Shown piece after piece: positions 10,460 to 20,790 of a DNA stretch of 64,000 bases (the stretch's first letter is position 1; every line of letters begins with the position of its first letter). Below the pieces are notes generated by a model that did not search any database, was not told where the DNA came from, and saw only the letters and a list, made by a program, of their open reading frames with translations. Position numbers and translations under genes: made by a program. The stretch lies in NCBI GenBank assembly GCA_028564705.1, contig JAPXFQ010000166.1, positions 124,001 to 188,000 on the forward strand. The letters are read 5' to 3'. Source of the stretch: Apricaphanius iberus. Its lineage: Eukaryota; Chordata; Actinopteri; Cyprinodontiformes; Aphaniidae.

Positions 10460-13400
10460 GTTAATAAGGGTGCTGAATAGAAGTGGCCTCCATTCCGTGT
10501 CACTTCTGCAGCCGGTGGAGGAGCAGAGAAGAAGACAGGAGGAGACTGGACAAAAGAGGAGCAGAGAAGATTCCAAGGGAAACTGGACAGAAGTAGAGCA
10601 ATCAAAAGGTGGTGCGAGTATGAGAAGATACTCTTTTGTAAATTTGTTTTCTATCATGGGTTAGGCTATGGCAATTAAAGTTCAAGGATATTATTTGCAT
10701 AAGTCAATTGATTAAAAACTTAGTAGTTGATATACTGTATGGTTTTTGTTGTTTAGTAGCTGTCAGTAATATACAATTATTAGCCATGTCATTTTATTTT
10801 CATGAGAGCCCCTTTGAAATGACCAGGACCCCACATTGCACTCCCAATCAAAATTGTCTGGAGCCTTTACTGGTGGGAAAAAGCAAATTGAGTGGTTAGC
10901 AGCAACAGCTAACCACCCCACCATTAAGCAGCCGGCATATAGACATCCTTCCTTTGCAAAAAATGCTTAGAAAAATGTTTTGACAGAAAAAAACTCTGAT
11001 AAATCAAACAATGCATTGAAACCAGGCCCATTCTGACTGGCTGTCACTTCGGTCTTAAAAACTGAATCTTGTTTATTCTCTTGAAAGTTGTTCAGACAAT
11101 AATCTCCTGAACAATCCCATTAAAGCAAAAAACAGAATCTGCTTTTCATTTTCAATGTTCAAGTGTCACACTTAATTTAACCACCATGTCCATATTCAAC
11201 CATATTGTGCACATTAACGCCCTCTGTGACAGCTTTGAGTTACTGCAAGGGTTGCGAAAGTTTTATTGTAAGACTATATTGCATCCATTTAACTAACACT
11301 TTAAAAATAAATTGCAACAGTAATTGTGGCATTTTTTAGAGTGTAAAGTATTTCTATTTTAGGTTTGATTCATTTTACGGCAAAGGCTGGCCAATAAGTT
11401 AAAGCTGTAACACAACTGATAGTGCAGTTATTTTTGGAAGTATACTATTCCCAAGCTGTGTATGTTTGTTTCAGACATAATCATTCTGTTCTGTCTGCTC
11501 TACAAAGAAACATGCTCCCCATTTTTGCTCCCAAACCACCTCTAAACTGTGAGATTAAACATCATGGTAAACCACAGAAGGCATTAAGATACCATCCATC
11601 TGGGTTTAAATCAAGTAAAAGTCCCCAACATCAAACACATGTGAGGACCAGCTTTTCCAAATGTCTTCCAGTGTTGTAATTGTGGGAGAATGAGTGACAG
11701 ACTGCAGAGCACACCCCCTCATTCAAAGTTTTAATCTGACTGCGCCACCTGTGAGGCTCGTCAGAACTCCAGCCCACAGGGGCAGAGCTGGGCTTCATTA
11801 CTGTGTCGTTGGTTCTGGCCCAGTTCTCCCCTCACTCTATCTCTCCTTGCCTCTCTATTCTTTGGTACCTTGCAGGCATGCTGCAGAAATGAGAGCCGGC
11901 TGGTCGGTCCTCCACATCGTTCCATGGCTGCAATTTGTCATTTTTCACACAAGATGAAGCCTTTTATGAAATGAAATGAGTTTCCCTAAAATGAAGCGCC
12001 ACAAAAGCTCCGTGATTAATTTGCTTGTTAGGCTATTGCAGCTGTCACCTGTGGAAGACATCTGGACAGCAGATTGACTAATGCCAGCAGTGGGCCTGAA
12101 ACAGAGCTCTCTCACTCCCATAACCTACCCCACAGTCAGCCTTTCAGCAGGCTTTTAAAGGCACTTCTCTCTGTTTGATATAGCCTCTTTCTGAGGGGCA
12201 ATTAATAAGCATTACTTGTGATTGACATGGTAATTAGTTGCATTAATGTGGTCATAAGAGGCTTTGTACTGTATGTTGCGGGGGGAGTGAACTGATGTTA
12301 GGAAACTGGGAATGAGCTCTGCGACCTCACTTAAAAAGTAATTGTCCATTGGATAACCGCTGCTTTTTTTGACAGTAATTTTGTCAAAAACGGCACTACG
12401 AAAGAAGGAAAGTGCTATTTCAGCTTTCAGATTAGAGACCTTTTAATCACATGGATCACTTAATATTAATACAAATTGGTTTTTAGTTATGAAGTCTTGA
12501 AAATGCACAGTTATACCACTGATAATACACCAATTAAAATGCCTATATATATAAAACACACATATAAATGTGTGTGTTTGAAAAGGGTATTGATTCTAAT
12601 TTACATTTTAGTTTTGTTTTTTACAAATGTATAGCCTTCACAATAGTCAATTGAAAATCTTTACAGTAGTCATAGTCCTATTAGTACAGAGCAGTTTTCC
12701 ATTTTTTTTTTCTGATTATGTATGATCGATGATAGGGCCCAGGTTTTTGTCTTTTGCTCCCTTTTTAGATTCTCCATTAGATTAATGTAAGGATAATTTC
12801 GCTGCCATCCCAACACAATATTGTCATGTGCCAGCAAGAGTATATACTGTAAGATTTATTTTCCCAAGGATTCTCAGATGGTAATTTAATCCATGTACTC
12901 TGGTTCTCTTTTGCAAGTGAAAGTCTGGGAACAAGAGGAGAGGAAGTAGACCAGTGCAGAAGGAAGGCAGTGAGTATTGTTGTTGAGTATAATGAATGTT
13001 CTTACTTGTAATGGGGGTGAAGTCTGGCTCTGGGGAGAACACTGGCTCTTGGCCGATGGCAGTGAGATATAGTGTGGAAGGTGGCATGGTTCCTGAATGG
13101 TTGACAGTTAGCTGGTAAATGTAAGATGAGTGGAGAAGTAGAGCTAAAAAACACAACCAAGTGAGTTTTCAGTTGAGTTTGTTCTTGTTGCTTGAAGAAT
13201 CTGATCTGTAACAGGGATGGGGAGGTTGGGCGAACTGGTCTAGTAAACAGAGAGAAGACACAATGTAAGTATCTCTGACTATTCTTGAGAAAAATACATA
13301 AGAGGAAGCTTGAATTTACCACACAATGGTTCCCCAGCAGGCATTGTGCTAATGTGAGGTAGCTTCTTACATCTTTAGCAGCTTGATAATGTGATTGCCT

Positions 13401-13635
13401 TCAGCTCTGCCGGCTAGAGCCACATTGCAACTGACTCGGCCCTTCAGTAGGGAACTGTGATTTAGGGGAGGAAATACACACACACACACACACAAACACA
13501 AGGGACACGTAAGAATCCAAAATCATGACAAATCTTGTTTCCAGTCTATAGAAAAATGTTGAATAAATTAACAGATGACTTTTACTGGAAAAGGTAACTT
13601 TCCTGAAATCTAATTTTCCCACCCGAAACAGCAAC
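10460..13635. other. Intergenic DNA; possible conserved non-coding element near 12.0-12.36 kb
   Basis: No gene was recognised. The part at about 11985-12360 is low in repeats and carries several homeodomain-type cores (CAATTAATAAGC, GGTAATTAG, GCATTAATG). That would fit an enhancer-like conserved element but does not prove one. A CA tract lies at 13479-13499. Confidence 0.4.
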
Positions 13636-13639
13636 AACT

Positions 13640-14206
13640 GACATCAAGAGTTGGCAATAACTGGCAATGAGTGTTTACCATTTCCACTGATAAATGTTGG
13701 CACACTGTTCTTTGCAGAAATGTTTATCTTAAGCCATGTCAGAGGGTTTGACTATAAACAGACAGCATCTCAATTGGATTTAAGTCCAGACTTTGGCGAG
13801 GCCACACGTTTTTTTGTTTTGTTTTTTGGAGTCATTCAGAGATGTCCTTGCTACTGTGCTTTGGATCATTGTTCTGCATGTAACCAAAGTTCTGGATCAT
13901 AATCAAAGGTTCTATATGAATAGTTTAACAATGTGCCACATGATTTTCTGGTAGACAGCTAAATTCATGATTCTATCAATCATAGCAAGTTGGCAAGTCA
14001 TGTACGTCATGAGGAAGGAAAGAAACCCCATACAATCATACTACCGCCCACCATGTTTGATTGTCAAATAACAGTCGGAATTCCTAAAGGCTGTATTATT
14101 TTAGGTAACATGAAACACATCTTCCAAAATGTTCCATTTTTGTCTCACAAGTCCACATGGTATTTTCCTGAAAGTCTTAGGGATCATGGAGATGTTTGTT
14201 TTTTCT
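13640..14206 (-). pseudogene. Tc1-like transposase relict, C-terminal half
   Basis: On the minus strand, about 13760-13790 encodes SLDLNPIEM, a variant of the SPDLNPIE catalytic block. Rightward on the plus strand come the antisense blocks for the KHTS region, the MNSA region (AATTCATGATTCTATCAATC), the GGG-VMVWG region (ACCGCCCACCATGTTTGA) and the DETKVELF region (TTTTTGTCTCACAAGTCCAC). It breaks off after GATCATGGAGATGTTTG. The rest of the same transposase resumes at 20025-20745, so the LINE and some extra DNA lie inside this element. Confidence 0.75.
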
Positions 14207-14755
14207 TAAAATATTAGACAGACCACATGTGGAATAAAAATATATTATTCTAACAAAGTTGATGCTGCAGACCTTTGGGTGTTTTTTGTTTGATAATTGA
14301 TTAGTAGATTGGCCAGAATCATCAGACATACTGTATGTCCCCGGAGCTGGGCAATGCTTGACTCTCCTGCACCCCTTATTCCTAATTCCCTATGGTATAA
14401 AGTAATCCAAATAGTTTCTTACTCAGTCCATCGCACTCCGTCTTGATTACTAGTCTCACAAGGTTAAAAACACTTCAAACTCCACTGAGCGTGGAGACGT
14501 ATCGCGTTGGTAAGACGTATCGCGTCATTTCCTGTTTTGTGACTAACTCGTTTGTAGCAAGTCGGTGTTTCTCTCTCTCTTGAACTGATCTAACTTTCTC
14601 TGTCAATAAGTTTTTTCTGAGTTGCTTAACACACAAACACATTAAAACGTTAATTTTCTTCACGGTTTAGGACTCTTTAAGCGTTTTACTGGGTTAATTA
14701 CTTTGTTTTTAGGTAAGGTAAGGTACCGCTTGGTTAGCTTAGCTTTACGGCTAGC

Positions 14756-15652
14756 ATGGCTTCGGCAGCTTTCTCTCTTGTCCCTCCATCTCTCTCTACA
14801 CCTCCTCCTCTTTCCTGCTCTCTCTGTCAGATGTTTAGTTACTCCTCCGCCTCATTTAGTGAAGTTGGTAGGTGTAATAAGTGCAGCATTTTTGTAGCTT
14901 TGGAGGCGAGGGTTTCTGAGCTAGAGGCCCGGCTCCGCGCTGTAGAACAGCCAGGCCCAGCAGTAGCTAGCGCGGAGTCAACTAGGACAGGACCTAGCCG
15001 TCCTTCAACAGCTCCCGTGCAGCCGGGACCTCAGGCGAGCTGGGTGACTGTTCGTAGGAAGACTAGCGCCAGACCCCAGTCCGCGGCCAACCTCCAGCCC
15101 CTTTCTCTGAACAATAGGTTCGCCCCGCTCAGCGACGCACCCGCCGAGCAGGAGAGGCCGATTCTTGTAATTGGCAGCTCCATAGTTAGGAATGTGGCTC
15201 CAGAGACACGAAAGACCACCGTCAAATGCCTTCCAGGGGCCAGGGCTGCGGACATTAGGTCCCATCTGAAGCTTTTGGCCAAGGACAAACGGCGGTATAG
15301 CAGGATCGTTATCCATGCTGGTGGCAACGACACCCGGCGACGGCAGTCGGAGGTCACTAAAATTAGCGTAGCTTCGGTGTGTAGGGCTGCCAAAAAGATG
15401 TCTGACTCTGTAATTTTTTCTGGTCCCCTGCCTGATCGTACTAGCGATGACATGTACAGCCGTATGCTTTCGTTCCACCTTTGGTTGTCAAGGTGGTGTC
15501 CAGAAAACGATGTGGGCTACATTGATAACTGGGGGGCCTTCTGGGGAAAACCTGGACTGTTACGTAGAGACGGCATCCATCCCACCGAGGACGGAGCTTC
15601 GCTTCTTTCCAGGAACATTGATAGGGTTATCTCTAGTTCCCCAAAGCCGTGA
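14756..15652 (+). CDS. LINE ORF1 protein with SGNH esterase domain
   Basis: This 298-residue protein begins at an ATG in good context (G at +4). Two Cys pairs, C21/C24 and C40/C43, form a CxxC-x15-CxxC zinc-ribbon-like module. Residues 47-65 form a short heptad-type coiled coil rich in Leu, Glu and Arg. A Pro/Ser/Arg-rich basic linker follows. From about residue 135 comes an SGNH hydrolase fold: block I GSS near 139-141, block III GGND near 189-192 and the catalytic DxxH (DGIHP) near 272-276. Esterase-type ORF1 proteins are known in CR1/L2 LINEs, where they are thought to act with the element RNA; the substrate is not established. The frame is undamaged. It ends in TGA followed by C, in the same frame as ORF2. 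Confidence 0.88.
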   Translation: MASAAFSLVPPSLSTPPPLSCSLCQMFSYSSASFSEVGRCNKCSIFVALEARVSELEARLRAVEQPGPAVASAESTRTGPSRPSTAPVQPGPQASWVTVRRKTSARPQSAANLQPLSLNNRFAPLSDAPAEQERPILVIGSSIVRNVAPETRKTTVKCLPGARAADIRSHLKLLAKDKRRYSRIVIHAGGNDTRRRQSEVTKISVASVCRAAKKMSDSVIFSGPLPDRTSDDMYSRMLSFHLWLSRWCPENDVGYIDNWGAFWGKPGLLRRDGIHPTEDGASLLSRNIDRVISSSPKP

Positions 15653-15740
15653 CAACCCAGAGTCCAGCTCAGGGAACCCAGAGTCGAGCTCAGGGAAACC
15701 AGAGTCCAGATCAGGGAACCCAGAGTCCAGGTCAAGGAAC
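15653..15740 (+). repeat. In-frame 21-bp tandem repeat linking ORF1 and ORF2
   Basis: There are four imperfect 21-bp units, each with CCAGAGTC followed by AGCTCAGGGAA-like sequence. They start immediately after the ORF1 stop. In the shared ORF1/ORF2 frame they encode four copies of a PRVQLRE-like heptapeptide with no stop codon. The frame continues open into ORF2. Confidence 0.8.
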
Positions 15741-18700
15741 AGGGACTGCCACCCACCCACTACCCTATAGAGATAGTTTCCCGTCCACTACCCAAAACTA
15801 ATGAATTAAAAGTTAATGCTACTAGAGCAAAGTATAAAAATCTCATAAAGATAAATAAAACTCGGACTGAACATAAAAACAAATCAATTAAATGTGGTTT
15901 ACTAAACATAAGATCTCTCCCCTCAAAAACACTCTTAGTAAATGACTTAATTTGTGAAAATAATATTGATTTGTTTTGTCTTGCAGAGACATGGTTGCAG
16001 GAAGAGGACCATGTCACAATAAATGAGTCAACTCCCCCTAGCTACTTAAACTTTAGTGTCCCTCGAAGTACTGGTCGAGGAGGTGGAGTAGCAACTATCT
16101 TTCATTCCGATTTACTAATTAATCTCCAAAAAAATAATAGTTACAGTTCCTTTGAGCATCTAGTTTTTAGCTTTCCTCATACACATAACAAAGCAGTAAA
16201 GCCACTTTTGTTTGTGGTCTTATATCGTCCACCAGGACCTTATTCTCAATTTTTAGATCAGATTTCAGATTTTCTATCTGACTTTTTTAAACACTGATAA
16301 AGTCATTATAGTCGGAGACTTCAATATTCATGTTGGTAATGAAAGTGATAGTCTAAATACAGCTTTTAACACTATCCTAGACTCAATAGGCTTTACTCAA
16401 AATGTGCAGGGACCAACACATTCTTGTCACCACACTTTAGATCTTGTGCTGACTTATGGCATTGACTGTGAAGAAATAACAGTCTTTCCACATAACCCTA
16501 TCCTGTCTGATCATTTCCTTATCACTTTTAAACTTACTCTAATGGATCATATCAAACCTGAAAGAAAACTTCATTATACCAGAACGTTATCAGACAACGC
16601 TGTAGCAAATTTTAAAGAAGCTCTTCCAACTTTAATTTCCTCAGTTTATAAATGCAGAACAGAAAACAGTGATTTAACTCGTGACCCCTCACAACTTGAC
16701 ATTTTAGTTCATAGCGTTAATTCCTCCCTGCGTCGGGCAATAGACAAAGTTGCCCCCTTGAAAAGGAAGGTGGCTAGCCATAGAAGATTAACTCCCTGGT
16801 TTAATTTAGAGCTACGTACCCTAAAGCAGAATGTTAGAAAACTAGAGAGAAAATGGCGCTCCACGCATTTACATGATTCCTTTTTAATATGGAAAAATAG
16901 TTTATTGCTATATAAAAAGAGCCTTCACACAGCTAGAACAGCATATTATTCATCTTTAATCGAGGAGAATAAAAATAATCCTAGGTTTCTTTTTAATACA
17001 GTTGCCAAACTCACACAGGATCATAGCTCTATCGAGCCAACCATTCCCCAAGCTCTAAGCAGTGACGACTTCATGCAATTCTTTATAAATAAAATAGACT
17101 CCATAAAGAATAAGATAATTGGGAACCTTCCCAATATGCTTGCTTCCTCCTTAGTTAATGAGGCAGCCTCAAAAATGGTGGAACCTAATATATGCTTAAA
17201 CTGCTTTAATGCAGCCGAACTTTGTGATGTACTAAAATTATTAGCTTCATCTAAACCTTCAACTTGCGTTTTAGACCCAATCCCAACTAAACTCTTAAAA
17301 GAAGTTTTCCCTCTGATCGCTGCTCCAATTTTAAATATAATGAATCTATCCTTAGTCAATGGATATGTACCACAGGAGTTTAAGATTGCTGTAATTAAAC
17401 CTCTACTTAAGAAACCCTCTCTTGATCAAAACGACTTAATTAACTATAGACCGATATCTAATCTTCCCTTCTTATCTAAAATTCTTGAGAAAATAGTTGC
17501 ACACCAGATATGTGAGCATTTAAACAATAATGAGCTGTTTGAGAAGTTTCAGTCAGGCTTTAGAGCTCATCACAGCACTGAAACAGCTCTGGTGAAGGTT
17601 ACTAATGATATTCTCATAGCCTCAGACAATGGACTGGTGACCATTCTGGTCCTGTTAGATCTCAGTGCTGCCTTTGACACTGTTGACCACAATATTCTCA
17701 TAGAAAGGCTTCAAAGTGTCGGTATAATAGGAACAGCACTAGGTTGGTTTAAATCTTATTTGTCTAACAGATTTCAGTTTGTTCAGGTAAACAATAGATC
17801 TTCCTCAACCTCAATAGTTACTTGCGGAGTACCACAGGGTTCAGTGCTTGGGCCGATTCTCTTTACTATATATATGCTTCCTATTGGTAAAATAATTAGG
17901 CAGCATGGGATAAAATTCCATAGTTACGCAGATGATACACAGCTATATCTATCCATAAATCCTGATGAATCCAATCAGTTAGGTAGACTACAGGCATGTC
18001 TGGAAGACATAAAAACTTGGATGACTCTAAACTTCTTGCTTCTAAATTCTGATAAAACAGAAGTTGTCGTCTTTGGACCAGAAGCTCTGAAAAAGAAACT
18101 ACTTAGTCAGCCCCTTCACCTGGACGGCATTAAATTAGCCTCCAGTAATAAAGCAAAAAACCTCGGTGTCATTTTTGACCAAGATATGTCATTTAGAACT
18201 CACATTAAAGAAGTCTGTAGGATTTCCTTTTTTCACCTTAGGAATATTGCAAAAATTAGAACCATCCTGTCCAGGAATGATGCTGAAAAACTAGTCCATG
18301 CCTTTGTTACTTCAAGGCTGGATTACTGTAACTGTCTATTATCAGGTAGTCCACAGAATACAATTAAAAGTCTTCAGTTAGTTCAAAATGCTGCTGCTAG
18401 GATTCTGATGAATATTAAAAGAAGAGATCACATTTCCCCTGTTTTAGCTTCTCTTCACTGGCTCCCAGTAAAATCTAGAATAGAATTCAAGATCCTCCTT
18501 CTGACATATAAAGCCCTTAATAATCTAGCTCCATCATACATAAGAGACCTGATTGTTCCATATGTTCCTAACAGAGACCTTCGCTCTCAGACTGCAGGTT
18601 TACTGGTAGTTCCTAGGATTTCTAAAAGTAGAATGGGTGGCAGATCTTTCAGCTATCAGGCTCCCCTCCTATGGAACCGGCTCCCAGGGTTGGTTCGTGA

Positions 18701-18767
18701 AGCAGACAATTTGTCTATCTTTAAAACTAGGCTAAAAACTTTCCTCTTTGACAAAGCTTACAGTTAG
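15653..18767 (+). pseudogene. LINE ORF2: AP endonuclease and reverse transcriptase, one frameshift
   Basis: ORF2 encodes the retrotransposition enzyme, which nicks target DNA and copies the element RNA into it. Endonuclease motifs are LNIRSLPSK (near 15903), AETWL (near 15983), YRPPGP, GDFNIH (about 16314-16331) and SDHF (near 16510). Reverse transcriptase motifs are YRPISNLPFLSKILEK (near 17445), LLDLSAAFDTVDH, GVPQGSVLGP (near 17826), YADD (17925-17936) and NLGVIFD. A C-terminal block resembling other L2 elements ends at 18767. Compared with the copy at 26-27 kb, two bases are missing near 16284, which breaks the frame within the endonuclease. The frame is open from directly after the ORF1 stop and has no ATG before the end of the endonuclease region. 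Confidence 0.9.
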
Positions 18768-18815
18768 AGATATGTTTATAGGTAGTTAGAGTCAGGTCAG
18801 ACAGGTAGATAGGAA

Positions 18816-19361
18816 GAGACAGGTTAATGTTAGTAGTCAGGCAGAGTGTCAAAAGTTAGGAAGAGATAGGAAGAGGTAGAGTAGCTAGGTAGAGATAGAT
18901 TAATGTAAGCCAGGTAAAGATCCGGAGCCGGTCGCGGCTTACCGCCGCGGAAGAAATGCGCCCCACAGGGGCCAGCCAGCGCCGGAGAGAGGTCCCTCAA
19001 GGGGATCCTCCCGCACAGTGCGGCCGCCCATTACCTGCCGGGTTGAATCCCCCGGGCAGACTGTGCGGACCCCACCCGTTTATCTCTTAAACGTTTCTCG
19101 CCCTCTTCAACTCTGTCCTCTCAGTTCTGTCTATTTTTCCTTAAGATAGTTGTCGACTATCGGTCTCGTGCCGGTATTTAGCCTTAGATGGAGTTTACCA
19201 CCCACTTTGGGCTGCATTCTCAAACAACCCGACTCCGAGAAGACCCCGGCATGACGGGGGCCGTTACCGGCCCTACACCGTCCACGGGGGATCAGGAGGA
19301 CTCAGACAGAGTGTTGGTAGCCAGGTCTCCTAGTAGCTAGGAGACAGGTTAATGTTAGTAG
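18816..19361 (+). repeat. Direct repeats flanking the rRNA-derived segment
   Basis: A perfect 21-bp direct repeat occurs at 18816-18836 and 19341-19361; its core is AGGTTAATGTTAGTAG. A shorter pair (AGCCAGGT) lies immediately around the 28S-like block. These may be part of a low-complexity GTTAG/TAGGTAGA-rich 3' UTR, or a trace of the event that introduced the rRNA piece. Confidence 0.75.
18921..19302 (-). other. Antisense 28S rRNA fragment in the LINE 3' UTR
   Basis: The minus strand reads as the 5' part of large-subunit rRNA (D1/D2 area). Recognisable blocks include CAGCCCAAAG with TGGTAAACTCCATCTAAGGC, then AATACCGGCACGAGACCGAT, AACGGGTGGGGTCCGC, GATTCAACCCGGC and CGCGACCGGCTCCGG. Some internal parts are diverged (the AAGGGAAAGTTGAAAAG block) or shortened, so it is not a functional rRNA gene. 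GC content is far above the surrounding sequence. The segment is bracketed by AGCCAGGT (18908-18915 and 19319-19326), with LINE 3' UTR sequence on both sides. Confidence 0.9.
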
Positions 19362-19868
19362 CTATGCTGCTTTAGGCTAGGCTGTTGGAGGACATTATTA
19401 GGGTCTGTTCCTACTTTCTCTCCTACTTCTCCCCAACTGCATGATGTGCTGTCAATTCAAGCACTAACCTGTTTTCTATTATAGTAGGTGCTCCGGATTA
19501 GCCCTGCTTGACGACCCTGACTAAGATGGCATTGCAGTGACGGAAAATTCTCCACGTCCTGCAACAAACTTGTGCATCAGTTCTATTGCTCTTTCTGTGT
19601 CTCTGTTATGTATTCTCCAAGCCACAGACGGTCGCGGCAGATAACCGCTTGTGCTGAGCCTGGTTCTGCCGGAGGTTTCTTCCTGTTAAAAGGGAGTTTT
19701 TCCTTCCCACTGTCGCTGCATGCTTGCTCAGTATGAGGGATTGCTGAGAATTCCACGACGCAATCTTCTGTGGTTCTGTAATTTCTACACTAAACATTGT
19801 ATTGTAATAACTCTTTTTGTAAAGTGCCTTGAGATGACATCTGTTGTGAAATGGCGCTATATAAATAA

Positions 19869-19890
19869 ACTGAATTGAATTGAATTGAAC
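19869..19890 (+). repeat. LINE 3' tail, (TGAAT)n
   Basis: Three to four TGAAT units follow GCGCTATATAAATAAA. This tandem tail is the 3' terminus of the L2-type element. Confidence 0.85.
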
Positions 19891-20024
19891 TGTAGAATAA
19901 ATAGGAATAAGGTCAGAGGCCGTTTATTTTTAAGTACTCTGATGATCTCTACATGACATATTCCCTAGATGCATTAACAAAGTGTAACTAATCAGTTAAT
20001 TCACATTATTTTGAAAAATTCCAA

Positions 20025-20745
20025 TTACAGGCTTTTTTGTACTTTTTTGTCAGCAGTGGCTCTGGCCTTGGAACTCTTTTATGAATGCCATTTCCCCCAG
20101 TCCGCCTTTTGTCAAAGAATCGTGCTGTGCTTTAGGTGTTGTCCTGGGTTGTTTTGTAACCCCCTGGTTTAACTTTCAGTATGCTCTTGGGGTTATTTTG
20201 GTTGACTGGCCGCTCCTGGGAAGGTTCACTGCTGCTTCTTGTTTTCTCCATATTTGTATTATGGCTCTCACCTTGGTTTACTAGTCTCACAAAGACTTAG
20301 GGATGGCTTTAGAATCATTTTCAGACTGATAAATGCCAGTGACTTTGTTTTTCTACAGTAATTAGTTATTTTTATATGATATTCCTTTTTAAGATATTTC
20401 AGCCGTCAGAGTGGTTGGATTTAAATTATTTATTATATCTGCAGGTCAGGTAATAATTGGTCTTGGATTTGGCTGGAGAAATTGATCTCAGCTTTCTAAA
20501 ACAAATGTAGCATAATAGTTCATTCTTGATTTAACAACTACATCAATCACTTATACATCTAGCGCCAGGTTGATGTGCTTCATTTTTTAATCCTTAATGG
20601 ATAAAACTATCCTTTGAAAACAGCTGTTTGCATTTACTCAGATTGTTTTATAACTAGCATTAAAATGTGTATGATGATCATAAACACTTAAATGTGACAA
20701 AATAAACAACAAAAATTGTAAAGGGGCAAATACTTTTTGAGGATG
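20025..20745 (-). pseudogene. Tc1-like relict, transposase N-terminal half and 5' end
   Basis: The plus strand shows antisense blocks of the Tc1 N-terminal region: TTTTTTGTCAGCAGTGG, TTGGAACTC, CTCCTGGGAAGGTTCACTGC (the PRSGRP block), ATGGCTCTCACCTTGGTTTA and AGACTGATAAATGCCAGTGA. The 5' non-coding part follows, ending with CACTTAAATGTGACAAA and GGGGCAAATACTTTTTGA, a typical Tc1 terminal repeat. It continues exactly where the relict at 13640-14206 stops, so both are parts of one element. Confidence 0.75.
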
Positions 20746-20790
20746 GATGGACGGACAGACTGACAGACACATTCATTCATTCATTCACAA
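20745..20790. repeat. Simple repeats (GGAT/GGAC and ATTC)
   Basis: Short GGAT/GGAC tetranucleotide repeats are followed by four ATTC units. Confidence 0.8.

Larger units (their letters stand above)
14480..19890 (+). mobile_element. L2/CR1-type LINE, nearly full length
   Basis: A non-LTR retrotransposon with a 5' leader (about 14480-14755), ORF1 (14756-15652), a tandem-repeat linker, ORF2 (endonuclease plus reverse transcriptase, to 18767) and a long 3' UTR. It ends with GCGCTATATAAATAAA and a short TGAAT tandem tail (19869-19890). The leader holds a duplicated GACGTATCGCG at about 14505 and 14518. A tandem short tail instead of poly(A), an APE-type endonuclease and an esterase ORF1 are all features of the CR1/L2 group. 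The 5' boundary is my estimate, as no target duplication was found. The copy has one 2-bp deletion in ORF2 and is otherwise intact, so it is young. It lies within an older Tc1 relict. Confidence 0.85.

Noticed and set aside
15005..15478. Long open frames on the minus strand
   Set aside because: They lie antisense to the LINE ORF1, whose SGNH motifs are on the plus strand. They are composition shadows.
18921..19302. A genuine rRNA gene
   Set aside because: The 28S similarity is partial, diverged and embedded in a LINE 3' UTR, with no 18S, 5.8S or spacer nearby.
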